NCBI GenBank assembly: GCA_902486425.1
Contig: CABTOK010000007.1
Location: 1-64,000 of the forward strand
Length of the DNA: 64,000 bases
Direction of reading: 5' to 3'
Source of the DNA: UBA11475 sp902486425
Lineage (GTDB): Bacteria; Bacillota; Clostridia; Christensenellales; Borkfalkiaceae
Shown here: positions 44,320 to 52,647 of the stretch, in pieces
Layout: the number at the start of each line of letters is the position of its first letter
Position numbering within the stretch: position 1 is the stretch's first letter
Notes under the pieces: generated by a model
The model's database searches: none
What the model was told of the DNA's origin: nothing
The model's input: the letters and a program-made list of their open reading frames with translations, nothing else
Program-made: the position numbers and the translations under genes

Positions 44320-45519
44320 ATGAAAAGTCTTAAATATTTATACAAAATAGGATACGGTCCGTCGAGTTCTCACACGATGGGACCGGGCATAATAGCTTCT
44401 TACGCGCTTGAAAAGTACGGCAGTCAAAAATATTTCGTTGAGCTGTTCGGCTCGCTCTCTCACACGGGGCGCGGACACGGAACTGACAGGGTAATAAAAG
44501 AAATTTTAGGCGAAGATACCGAAATATTTTTCAATTACTCCAAACTTCGTCTCGAACATCCCAACACGATGGACATTTATATCAAAAAAGACGGTAGCGA
44601 CGAACTCGTCGTTCACGCGCTGTCGGTAGGCGGCGGAAGCGTAATTATAAACGGCAAAAATCCCGAAGGCGATTTCGAAGTTTATCCGCAAAAAAACTTC
44701 GACGAGATAAAAGAGTTCTGCAATCTGAAGAATATCGGTCTTTACGAATATGCTCTTTATTACGACAAAGGAATCGAAAATTACCTGAGAACAGTCTGGT
44801 CGGTCATGAAGGAAAGCGTCGAAAGGGGGCTTGCCGCTTCCGGTACTTTGCCCGGCGGTCTCAAGCTCGAAAGAAAGGCGAAGGAACTTATAAATTCTTC
44901 CGGTACGGACGAAATCCCGGCAATGAGAGAAAGCCGCAAACTTTCGGCATACGCTCTCGCCGTGGCGGAAGAAAACGCAGACAACGGAAAGATTGCGACT
45001 GCGCCGACTTGCGGCTCGGCGGGCGTTCTGCCGTCGGTGCTTTATTATGCCTATAAAGATTTAGGAATAAAAGAAGACGAAATAATAAAGGCTCTCGCCG
45101 TAGCGGGAATAATGGGAAACGTGGTAAAACAGAACGCTTCGATAAGCGGGGCGGAATGCGGCTGTCAGGCTGAAATCGGCGTCGCGTGTTCTATGGCTGC
45201 GGCGGCTCTCGAACAAATAAACGGAAGCGACATATCGGTTATAGAATGTGCGGCGGAAATAGGTCTCGAACATAACCTCGGTTTGACGTGTGATCCCGTT
45301 TTAAGTCTTGTTCAAATACCCTGCATAGAGCGTAATGCCATGGCTGCGGTGAAGGCTTTATCTGCGGCGACTCTCGCAAAATCGCTGGAGCGCAAGCATA
45401 AAATATCGTTCGACGAGATAGTTAAGGTAATGTACGAAACGGGTAAAGATATGAACGCTGGTTACCGTGAGACTTCTATGATGGGACTCGCAAAACTGTA
45501 CGAAGAAAAAACGAAATAA
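44320..45519 (+). CDS. sdaA: Single-chain L-serine ammonia-lyase, iron-sulfur type
   Basis: Converts L-serine to pyruvate and ammonia with an oxygen-labile [4Fe-4S] cluster. It has 399 residues: the beta-type domain first (GYGPSSSHTMGPG, SHTGRGHGTD), then the catalytic alpha-type domain with cysteines in APTCGSAG, GAECGCQAEIG and LTCDPV, plus IPCIERNAMAA. The domain order matches single-chain SdaA. The pyruvate made could feed the same pool as the oxaloacetate decarboxylase encoded 5 kb downstream. Monocistronic. Confidence 0.94.
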   Translation: MKSLKYLYKIGYGPSSSHTMGPGIIASYALEKYGSQKYFVELFGSLSHTGRGHGTDRVIKEILGEDTEIFFNYSKLRLEHPNTMDIYIKKDGSDELVVHALSVGGGSVIINGKNPEGDFEVYPQKNFDEIKEFCNLKNIGLYEYALYYDKGIENYLRTVWSVMKESVERGLAASGTLPGGLKLERKAKELINSSGTDEIPAMRESRKLSAYALAVAEENADNGKIATAPTCGSAGVLPSVLYYAYKDLGIKEDEIIKALAVAGIMGNVVKQNASISGAECGCQAEIGVACSMAAAALEQINGSDISVIECAAEIGLEHNLGLTCDPVLSLVQIPCIERNAMAAVKALSAATLAKSLERKHKISFDEIVKVMYETGKDMNAGYRETSMMGLAKLYEEKTK

Positions 45520-45541
45520 TTTTTCGATTGTTTGCAAGCTG

Positions 45542-45594
45542 TACGCCGGCGTATAAGTTTGGTATTCTTTGAACGGTACAGGTATGCCTGTACG
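45542..45594 (+). repeat. GGTA-N13-ACAGGT element, copy F, with flanking palindromes
   Basis: GGTA 45561-45564 and ACAGGT 45578-45583. The palindrome TACGCCGGCGTA (45542-45553) precedes it, and GTACAGG-TATG-CCTGTAC (45577-45594) is a perfect hairpin containing the ACAGGT. Confidence 0.65.
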
Positions 45595-45707
45595 TATACA
45601 AAATGCCGAATATAGCCGAAAAGCAAATCGTGGGATGAACTTTATTAGATCTGTGCTGTCTGAACCGTACCGTAATTTGTCGTAAAACCGAATTCTTTTC
45701 ATAAACG

Positions 45708-45736
45708 TTGACTTTACGACAAGTAAGTGGTAAAAT
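45708..45736 (+). promoter_or_regulatory. Promoter of the glycerophosphodiesterase gene
   Basis: TTGACT (45708-45713), 17-bp spacer, TAAAAT (45731-45736). Confidence 0.75.
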
Positions 45737-45794
45737 CTAATATCGTAGAGTTATATGGCATAGATATCATAAAGATATGTAAGGAGAAAGAAAC

Positions 45795-46514
45795 ATGAAT
45801 ACCGAAAAAATCAAAAAATTAAACGTAAAAATGGTTGCTCACAGGGGAGTGAGCGGACTGGAACGCGAAAACACGGCGGCGGCATTCGTTGCGGCGGGCA
45901 ACAGAAGTTATTACGGAATAGAAACCGACGTTCACGTTACCGCCGATAAAAAGTATATAATCATCCACGACGACGATACCGAACGCGTTGCCGGCGTAAA
46001 ACTCGGCGTAGAAGAAAGTAATTACGAAGATTTAAGAAAAATAAGACTCAAAGACCTTGACGGAAACGACCGTGCGGATCTTTGTTTTCCTTCTCTCGAA
46101 GAGTATCTTGATATCTGCAAAAAATACGAAAAAGTCTGCGTGCTCGAACTTAAAAACCCCATGGCGGCCGAAGATATAAAGGGTATTTACGAAACGGTGG
46201 TAAAAACTTACGAAGTAAAAAGCGTTATATTTATCTCGTTCTCGTATGAAAACCTCGTCGAACTCAGAAAACTCGACAAAACGGCGACTTTACAGTTTTT
46301 AACCGGGGACCAAGTAACGGACGATCTTATAAAAAAGATCAAAAAATACGATATGGATCTCGATATTTATTACGAGAGGTTAAATAAGGAGAATATCTTG
46401 TTTTTGCATAGTAGCGGCGTAAAGGTTAATTGCTGGACGGTAAACGACTTCTCTTACGGCGAAAAGCTTGCGACTTGGGACGTAGACTTTATAACGTCGA
46501 ACATTTTAGAGTGA
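45795..46514 (+). CDS. Glycerophosphodiester phosphodiesterase family protein
   Basis: It has 239 residues with AHRGVSG (about 15-21; catalytic His and Arg), IETDVH (metal Glu/Asp), HDDDTERV (second catalytic His), LELKNP and the closing VNCWTVND. It hydrolyses glycerophosphodiesters to glycerol-3-phosphate and an alcohol. No signal peptide, so cytosolic. GGAG precedes the ATG. The following two genes encode membrane proteins, one of the PAP2 phosphatase family, so a phospholipid-turnover operon is plausible. Confidence 0.93.
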   Translation: MNTEKIKKLNVKMVAHRGVSGLERENTAAAFVAAGNRSYYGIETDVHVTADKKYIIIHDDDTERVAGVKLGVEESNYEDLRKIRLKDLDGNDRADLCFPSLEEYLDICKKYEKVCVLELKNPMAAEDIKGIYETVVKTYEVKSVIFISFSYENLVELRKLDKTATLQFLTGDQVTDDLIKKIKKYDMDLDIYYERLNKENILFLHSSGVKVNCWTVNDFSYGEKLATWDVDFITSNILE

Positions 46515-46609
46515 CAGTCTTAAATATCGTTTTTTATATCCGGTATACGGGGATAAATAATTTTTACTGAAGAAGCCCGCCCTGAATACGGACTTAAAAA
46601 GGCTGAAAA

Positions 46610-47182
46610 ATGAAAAAATGGAAAATAATTAAAGCGGTTTTATATATCGTACTCGCTATTTTGGTAGGAGTGTTTTTCGATACTCTTTTAGAAAACGTAA
46701 AGTACGTCGTCGGACCGCTTATGATAATATACGGGCTGGAATCCATAATAGTCCATCTCACTCTTAAAAAAAGATTTTCGGAAGAAAACGAATTCTTTTG
46801 GGGAATATTCGAGATGATGCTCGGTCTTTTGTTGCTTTTCGCAAAAGAAATTTCGTACGAGAGCGACTGTATAATATGGGCGATCTGGTCGATTTTCAGG
46901 GAAACGAGAGAACTAGAAGAAATATTCCAGCGTATAAAGCATAAAATACCCGTGTTTATAGATCTTGCGGAGTCGATATTCTCGATCTGTATTTCGATAA
47001 CGCTTATACTGAATCCCGGCAAACACCACGTCGCGATACATGCGATATTTTTGATAGCAGAACTCGTAACCACCGTAACGCTTCCTTTCTTCAGAGAATG
47101 GTACGTTAAAAAATTCGGCAAAAAGCTCCCGGGCGAAGTGAAAGAAGAACTCGGCGAAGATTTAGCCGAAAGGCAGAACTGA
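46610..47182 (+). CDS. DUF308/HdeD-like membrane protein
   Basis: It has 190 residues with about six short hydrophobic helices and the general pattern of the HdeD/DUF308 family (repeated two-helix units, AVLYIVLAILVG at the start). The match is by helix pattern only. A weak AAAGG precedes the ATG. It lies 95 bp after the phosphodiesterase gene and 48 bp before the PAP2-like gene. The acidic C-terminus (EVKEELGEDLAE) is cytoplasmic. Confidence 0.68.
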   Translation: MKKWKIIKAVLYIVLAILVGVFFDTLLENVKYVVGPLMIIYGLESIIVHLTLKKRFSEENEFFWGIFEMMLGLLLLFAKEISYESDCIIWAIWSIFRETRELEEIFQRIKHKIPVFIDLAESIFSICISITLILNPGKHHVAIHAIFLIAELVTTVTLPFFREWYVKKFGKKLPGEVKEELGEDLAERQN

Positions 47183-47230
47183 AAACAAAATATTCAATAA
47201 AATCGAAACATAATAAAATCAAATTAAAAT

Positions 47231-47902
47231 ATGGATAAAAAAAGTATAAAGTATCTTATATCTACGATAGCGGCGTTTTTAATTTTTCTGGCTTTCACGC
47301 TTATAGTCGCATTTGCGGACGTTTCCGAAATAAACGGAGTCAAAGTAGGACTGTCGGCGATGAACGCGGCTTATTATAAAGCCGTTCCGTTTAACAACGT
47401 TTTATACAAAATAACAAGCTATACGCAGTTTGTCTGCGTTCTTGGCGCACTGTTCTTTTTCGTTTCGGGAATAGTCCAGTGGGGGAAGCGTAAATCGCTC
47501 CTTAAAGTGGATCGTAACATCGCCGCTCTCGGCATAACATACGCGGTAACTATCGTGTTTTACGTTTTGTTCGAAATCGTCGCCGTTAACTTCAGACCTG
47601 TTAATCTTCATAATAAGGCGGAAGCGTCTTATCCGTCGTCCACGACTCTTTTATCTATAGTGTTCTTTTCGACGGCGTTTTTTCAGATACTCAAGTATAT
47701 CGAAAAGCTTTGGCTCAAAATCACGCTTATCTCGGTAAACTTCGTTCTTATGCTGTTTCTTGTGATCGGCAGGATGCTCTCGGGCGTACACTGGCTCAGC
47801 GATATTTTCGGGGCGATGTTGCTCGGCGGGGCGATTCTTTCGACATATCTTTTAAGTTTTTCGCTTTTAACGGCAAAGGAAAGAGTTACCGCTAAAATGT
47901 AA
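47231..47902 (+). CDS. PAP2-like phosphatase family membrane protein lacking the motif-2 histidine
   Basis: It has 223 residues with about six helices. PAP2 motif 1 ends in NFRP; motif 3 is GRMLSGVHWLSD with Arg, His and Asp in place. Motif 2, normally PSGH or PSSH, reads PSST with Thr138 (codon ACG at 47642-47644) where the catalytic histidine belongs, and the motif-1 lysine is not evident. The protein may be inactive or use another mechanism. No clear Shine-Dalgarno. Last gene of the trio; terminator follows. Confidence 0.85.
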   Translation: MDKKSIKYLISTIAAFLIFLAFTLIVAFADVSEINGVKVGLSAMNAAYYKAVPFNNVLYKITSYTQFVCVLGALFFFVSGIVQWGKRKSLLKVDRNIAALGITYAVTIVFYVLFEIVAVNFRPVNLHNKAEASYPSSTTLLSIVFFSTAFFQILKYIEKLWLKITLISVNFVLMLFLVIGRMLSGVHWLSDIFGAMLLGGAILSTYLLSFSLLTAKERVTAKM

Positions 47903-47910
47903 CTATATAG

Positions 47911-47945
47911 CGGCGAACGTTTTATAGGCGTTTTGCCGTTTTTTT
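47911..47945 (+). terminator. Terminator after the PAP2-like gene
   Basis: Nested stem CGGC, AACG pairing with CGTT, GCCG, followed by seven T. Confidence 0.82.
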
Positions 47946-48089
47946 ATAGAAATAAAACACAAAAACGTTAAAAACGACGCCGGGCTAAATATTAAAATTA
48001 CGGGTAATAAACATTTAAGCGGAAAACAAATTTAAATCAAAACAAGTTGTGCTGAAATACAATAAAATACGATATAAAAACAGTGGAAT

Positions 48090-50114
48090 ATGAATTATAA
48101 AAGGAATCTTAAAAAGTTTTTAATAATACTTATCGCGGCTATAGCGACTTTTTCGGCGTTATCGCTTTCGGGCTGCTTTAAAAAAGGAAGCAACGAACAT
48201 ACCCATAAGTACGAAGCCGTGTCCGAAAGAGCGGCTACATGTACGGACGACGGATTTATAAAATACAGATGCTCCGTCTGTTACGATACTTATATAAAAA
48301 CGCTGCCTGCGCTTAAACACGATTATAAGGAGAAGAATATTTCCGCCGCGACCTGCCTTGTGGAAGGAAAAATAACTTACGAGTGTTCGCGTTGCGGAAA
48401 AGTAAAGACCGAAACCGCCTATGCGGATCATGCGGCTGAAAAAAGCGCGACGTGGATTTACGAAGAAACCGAAGAAGGCGTTCATTATAAACTCTGTAAA
48501 TGGTGCGGAACGAAGGTTGACGAAGAAAAGCACAAATTTACCGTTACGACGCTTATCGAAGGCAATTGCCTTACGGACGGCGAGTACGAATATGCCTGCG
48601 TATGCGGATATTCTTTTACCAAAATAACTCTCGGCGAACACGATTACGAAGTCGATAAAACGGTAGAACCAACGTGCGAAACGGGAAGACTCGAATATAA
48701 ACATTGTCTGCGTTGCGGCGATACCTGTGTTGTCGAAACCGCTCCTAAACTAGACCATCACGTGTACGAAGCGCATATCTGCGTGTATTGCGAGAGGGAT
48801 ATGCTGAGCGACTATTTCGAAGAGTTCACCGAACGAGGCAATTCGGACAAGAGCCTTATAAACGTCGAATCGGAAGACGAACTTATCTGTCTTATGGATT
48901 ACGTTCTTGCGTACAAAGTAATTAGCGACCAGAGCAAAAACAAGGGCAAACAGTTCAGGCTGACTTACGACTATGACGGCACTTCGAGCGTATATTTTAA
49001 CGAAGTTCTGACTAAAAAAACGGCATACAGCTATGCGCTCGTCATAAACACCTATTCGCCGGTGATAGGTTCCGACTGGTTCGGAATAGGAATCCCGTCG
49101 AACGACGTTTTAAATGAAAAAACGGCAAATTCGATAACCTGTAACGACGGAGTATACGAACAGGAATTTTTAGCCGAAGCGGATTCCGCTTTATATACGG
49201 ACGGCACGGATAAACGGAGTTCGGATTTTACGGACTTCAAGTACAAAAACCGCAAATACGAAATGAACGTTTCGTCAAGCAATTCTCTCTATTACGCTCT
49301 GTCGCACGGGTATAAACCCATAGTAAAAGAAGGTTCTGACGCAGAAAAGGTGCTGACCGCCGCCGAGAACGTTCTTAAAAAGATTGTGAACGACGATATG
49401 AGCGACGTGAATAAACTTTGGGAAATTTACAAATGGACGGGGAAAAACGTCCGCTACGATTACGGTGCGGTTACTTATACGAACGGCAAACCGGCGGGAA
49501 CAAACTACACTTTGCAGGCGTGGTTTGCGGAATCGGTTTTCTTTAACGGTTCGGGTATATGCGATTCCATATCCAAAGCTTTCGGAATACTCGCCGGTAT
49601 CGAAGATATTGTTTGCGTTCAGACTGTCGGAAACAGTCACGCCTGGAATAAAGTTCTTGTAGACGCCGATAAAGACGGGGTAAAGGAATGGTACGTCATC
49701 GATCCGACTTACGCCAACTTAAAGACCGGCAGCGGAGATAAAACCAACGAACTTTTCACCGCGGCGTACTTTATGATTACCGACGAAGAAAAGTCGAAAA
49801 CCGATCCTTCGACCAACTGCAAAGACGCCGTTGCAGGTACCGACTTTAATATTTACAAAAACATAAATTACAAGAGCGGCGGAGACGGTTCGACCGACCT
49901 GTATGCTTCAAACCTTATCGAAGCAAACAAGATTTTAGAGTATTACTCAAAATATCGCACGGTAAAAACTCCCGTGATTCTGGAATTCGCTTGCGATAAA
50001 TCGGTAAATCTGACCAAAGTCGGAGAAAGAATTTCGTTCTGTTTCGGCGCGGTGTCGTACGTTAAATTAGAATATAAGTCGGCTTACGTCATTCTGATAA
50101 TTCTGAACGCGTAA
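48090..50114 (+). CDS. Lipoprotein with cysteine-pair repeats and a transglutaminase-like domain
   Basis: It has 674 residues. A signal peptide ends at a lipobox LSLSGC (cysteine about 29). Residues about 38-250 hold five or so repeats of the pattern A-T-C-x4-G-x3-Y-x-C-x2-C, with H-x-Y/F between them, which look like small zinc-binding or cysteine-rich modules. A transglutaminase/protease core follows, with Cys491 in GSGICDSISKAF, His517 in GNSHAW and Asp538 in VIDPTY. Such secreted proteins are common in gut Clostridia and act on or bind surface polymers, but the substrate is unknown. Weak GTGGA ribosome site. Monocistronic. Confidence 0.87.
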   Translation: MNYKRNLKKFLIILIAAIATFSALSLSGCFKKGSNEHTHKYEAVSERAATCTDDGFIKYRCSVCYDTYIKTLPALKHDYKEKNISAATCLVEGKITYECSRCGKVKTETAYADHAAEKSATWIYEETEEGVHYKLCKWCGTKVDEEKHKFTVTTLIEGNCLTDGEYEYACVCGYSFTKITLGEHDYEVDKTVEPTCETGRLEYKHCLRCGDTCVVETAPKLDHHVYEAHICVYCERDMLSDYFEEFTERGNSDKSLINVESEDELICLMDYVLAYKVISDQSKNKGKQFRLTYDYDGTSSVYFNEVLTKKTAYSYALVINTYSPVIGSDWFGIGIPSNDVLNEKTANSITCNDGVYEQEFLAEADSALYTDGTDKRSSDFTDFKYKNRKYEMNVSSSNSLYYALSHGYKPIVKEGSDAEKVLTAAENVLKKIVNDDMSDVNKLWEIYKWTGKNVRYDYGAVTYTNGKPAGTNYTLQAWFAESVFFNGSGICDSISKAFGILAGIEDIVCVQTVGNSHAWNKVLVDADKDGVKEWYVIDPTYANLKTGSGDKTNELFTAAYFMITDEEKSKTDPSTNCKDAVAGTDFNIYKNINYKSGGDGSTDLYASNLIEANKILEYYSKYRTVKTPVILEFACDKSVNLTKVGERISFCFGAVSYVKLEYKSAYVILIILNA

Positions 50115-50144
50115 AACTCAAAAAAAGTAAAGTAAAAAACAAAG

Positions 50145-50176
50145 AAAAAGGAAGTCCGCAAAAAGACTTCCTTTTT
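50145..50176 (+). terminator. Rho-independent terminator
   Basis: AAAAAGGAAGTC (50145-50156) with GACTTCCTTTTT (50165-50176). Confidence 0.94.
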
Positions 50177-50226
50177 ATATTGCGTTTGAGTTTGTTATCT
50201 ATTCGCTTTTAATACTTATCGACTTG

Positions 50227-50272
50227 CCTGCTTATATGCAGGTATATAACCGTGAACGCCGGCGTTTATACC
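50227..50272. repeat. Palindromic element related to the GGTA family
   Basis: CCTGC (50227-50231) pairs with GCAGG (50238-50242); GGTATA (50241-50246) pairs with TATACC (50267-50272) around the palindrome AACGCCGGCGTT (50255-50266). CAGGTA and the ACGCCGGCGT core are shared with copy F at 45542-45594. The rest of the gap to the promoter is AT-rich with no gene. Confidence 0.45.
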
Positions 50273-50346
50273 GCAAGTACATACCGCTATATATATAAAT
50301 TATATATTTATTTCTATTTATTTCGAAAATAAGAGTAAAATACGGG

Positions 50347-50375
50347 TTGACAAGTAGAAATTTCGGTATTATAAT
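50347..50375 (+). promoter_or_regulatory. Consensus promoter of the oxaloacetate decarboxylase operon
   Basis: TTGACA (50347-50352), 17-bp spacer, TATAAT (50370-50375). The leader is about 160 nt and shows no recognised riboswitch. Confidence 0.9.
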
Positions 50376-50541
50376 TATAATGCGAATTTTCGGGAATATT
50401 TTAATTTCGGGCTTTCCGACAAGCAAAAATCATTTTAAAAAGACGGTTTTAAGAGGTTGCGGAAGTTTGCGATATAAAAATCTTTTAATAAAAATTCCGC
50501 TTGAAAACAAAAAAAATTTATTATAAAATCGGAGGACAACA

Positions 50542-51921
50542 ATGGGTGTAAAAATTGTTGAAACGGCACTTCGTGACGGACACCAGTCGTTGTTCGCTAC
50601 CCGTATGACCACGGAAGAAGTAGTTTCGATGGCAAGTATACTTGACAACGCAGGCTACCACGCTCTGGAAGTATGGGGAGGCGCAACGTTCGATGCATGT
50701 ATGCGATTCCTTAACGAAGACCCGTGGGAACGTTTGAGAAAAGTACGCGCAGTTTGCAAAAAGACCAAACTTCAGATGCTTTTCCGCGGACAGAATATTT
50801 TAGGCTATCGTCACTATTCTGACGACGTGGTAGATATGTTCTGCAAAAAGTCTATAGAAAACGGTATCGACATCATAAGAGTATTCGACGCTCTTAACGA
50901 TATCCGCAATCTTCAGCAGGCTGTTAAATCGACCAAAAAGTACGGCGGCGAATGCCAGATAGCGTTAAGCTATACGACTTCACCCATACACACCATCGAT
51001 TATTACGTAGACCTTGCCAAAAAGGTCGAAGCGTTAGGCGCCGATTCGCTCTGCGTCAAGGATATGGCGGGCGTTCTTACTCCCGAAGACGCTAAAAAGC
51101 TCTTCACGGCGCTTAAAAAGAACACAAAGCTCCCGCTCGAACTTCACTCGCACTGCACCGGCGGTATATGCGAAATGACGTATATGGCTGCTATTCAGGC
51201 GGGTTGCGACATCATCGACACAGGTCTTTCGCCTTTATCTAACGGCACCGCTCAGCCTTCCACTCAGGCTTTCTGCGTAGCTCTTAAAGGCACCGAATAC
51301 GATCCGAAGCTCAATATGGACGCCATTCACGAATGCGAACCTATTATGACAAAGGTTAAAGACAAGTATCTCGCTAACGGACTTCTTAATCCCAAAGCGT
51401 TGTCGGTTAACCCCAATATTCTTACTTATCAGGTTCCGGGCGGAATGCTTTCAAACCTTATGAACCAGCTTAAAGCGCAGAACGCTATGGATAAGTACGA
51501 CGAAGTTTTGAAGGAAGTTCCCAGAGTCCGTAAAGATATGGGCTATCCGCCGCTCGTAACTCCGCTTTCGCAGATGGTGGGAACGCAGGCCGTTCTCAAC
51601 GTTCTTATGGGCAAGCGTTACAAGATGGTCGCTAAAGAAATAAAAGATTACGTTCACGGCAAATACGGCGCGACTCCCGCTCCCGTCGATCCCGAAATCA
51701 GAAAAGAAATTATCGGCGACGACGAAGTAATAACCTGCCGTCCCGCGGATCTTTTGAAACCCGAATTCGAAGCGATGAAAGAAAAGTATAAAGACATCGC
51801 AAGATCGGACGAAGACGTTTTGTCTCTCGCTCTGTTCGAAAACGTGGCTACCGAGTTTCTTAACAAAAAGTACAACCCGGCTCCCGCGGTAGAAACGGAC
51901 GAATTCGACGTTATAATATAG
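50542..51921 (+). CDS. oadA: Oxaloacetate decarboxylase subunit alpha (carboxyltransferase)
   Basis: Transfers the carboxyl group of oxaloacetate to biotin, releasing pyruvate. It has 459 residues: HMGL-type TIM barrel with ETALRDGHQSLFATRM (metal site), carboxyl-accepting lysine in SLCVKDMAG, LELHSHCTGG, and the PycB-type domain ending about 450. The C-terminal biotin domain found in many alpha subunits is absent and is encoded separately two genes later. GGAGG precedes the ATG. First gene of oadA-oadG-bccP-oadB-birA. Confidence 0.95.
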   Translation: MGVKIVETALRDGHQSLFATRMTTEEVVSMASILDNAGYHALEVWGGATFDACMRFLNEDPWERLRKVRAVCKKTKLQMLFRGQNILGYRHYSDDVVDMFCKKSIENGIDIIRVFDALNDIRNLQQAVKSTKKYGGECQIALSYTTSPIHTIDYYVDLAKKVEALGADSLCVKDMAGVLTPEDAKKLFTALKKNTKLPLELHSHCTGGICEMTYMAAIQAGCDIIDTGLSPLSNGTAQPSTQAFCVALKGTEYDPKLNMDAIHECEPIMTKVKDKYLANGLLNPKALSVNPNILTYQVPGGMLSNLMNQLKAQNAMDKYDEVLKEVPRVRKDMGYPPLVTPLSQMVGTQAVLNVLMGKRYKMVAKEIKDYVHGKYGATPAPVDPEIRKEIIGDDEVITCRPADLLKPEFEAMKEKYKDIARSDEDVLSLALFENVATEFLNKKYNPAPAVETDEFDVII

Positions 51922-51931
51922 GAGTAAAGAC

Positions 51932-52270
51932 ATGAATACATTATTACTTGCTTTATTAGACGGCAGCGTTAAAGGAAAGGACTCGTTCGGCAACGGCGCG
52001 ATAGTAGCGCTTTTGTGTATCGTAATGGTCTTTCTGATTCTCGCTCTTATCATCTTTATTACCTGGGTAGTAAACATCGTTATTCAGAAATGCGTAAAAA
52101 CCCCGGCTAAAAAAGAAGAAGCGACCGCAGCTATACCTGCCGCACAGACGGCGGTTAAACCCGACCTTAACGACGAAGACGCAATGATAGCCACTTTGGT
52201 AGCGTCCGTCGATTTAAGAAACGAAACCCATAAAAACGTAAAAGTTATCAGCGTAAAGGAGATTAAATAA
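51932..52270 (+). CDS. oadG: Oxaloacetate decarboxylase subunit gamma
   Basis: Small membrane anchor that holds the complex together and supports zinc-dependent decarboxylation. It has 112 residues with one helix (about 23-46) followed by an alanine/proline linker and an acidic segment. GGAG precedes the ATG. The call rests on size, helix position and location between oadA and the biotin carrier; sequence in this family varies strongly. Confidence 0.82.
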   Translation: MNTLLLALLDGSVKGKDSFGNGAIVALLCIVMVFLILALIIFITWVVNIVIQKCVKTPAKKEEATAAIPAAQTAVKPDLNDEDAMIATLVASVDLRNETHKNVKVISVKEIK

Positions 52271-52272
52271 TT

Positions 52273-52623
52273 ATGAAGATTTATAAAGTTAAAGTAAACG
52301 GCAAAGTTTACGAAGTAGAACTCGAAGCTGTTTCCGAATCTGCGGAAACCATCAAAACCGAAGCTGCTCCCGCTCAGGCTGCCGCTCCCAAAGCTGCCGT
52401 TTCCGGCGGAAACGCAGTAGTAAAAGCTCCTATCGCGGGCAAAGTTCTTTCGATAAAAGTAAAGGTCGGCGACGTAGTTAAAAAAGGTCAGGTCGTAGCC
52501 GTCATCGAAGCTATGAAACTCGAAAACGAAGTTCCTTCGACCGAAGAAGGCACCGTTACCGAAATCAAGGCAAACGTAGGCGCAGCCGTAAACAACGGCG
52601 ACGCTCTTATCGTTCTCGGCTAA
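52273..52623 (+). CDS. Biotin carboxyl carrier protein of the decarboxylase
   Basis: Carries the carboxybiotin between the alpha and beta subunits. It has 116 residues: N-terminal KIYKVKVNGKVYEVELE, an Ala/Pro-rich flexible linker (about 27-47), then the biotinyl domain (about 48-116) with Lys82 in EAMKLEN as the biotinylation site. Starts 2 bp after oadG. The modifying enzyme is encoded at the operon end. Confidence 0.95.
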   Translation: MKIYKVKVNGKVYEVELEAVSESAETIKTEAAPAQAAAPKAAVSGGNAVVKAPIAGKVLSIKVKVGDVVKKGQVVAVIEAMKLENEVPSTEEGTVTEIKANVGAAVNNGDALIVLG

Positions 52624-52647
52624 TAAACGGGGTACAGGTAAAAAACA

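Noticed and set aside
52622..52647. A further GGTA-N13-ACAGGT copy before oadB
   Set aside because: ACAGGT is present at 52632-52637 but GGTA is not 13 bases upstream.
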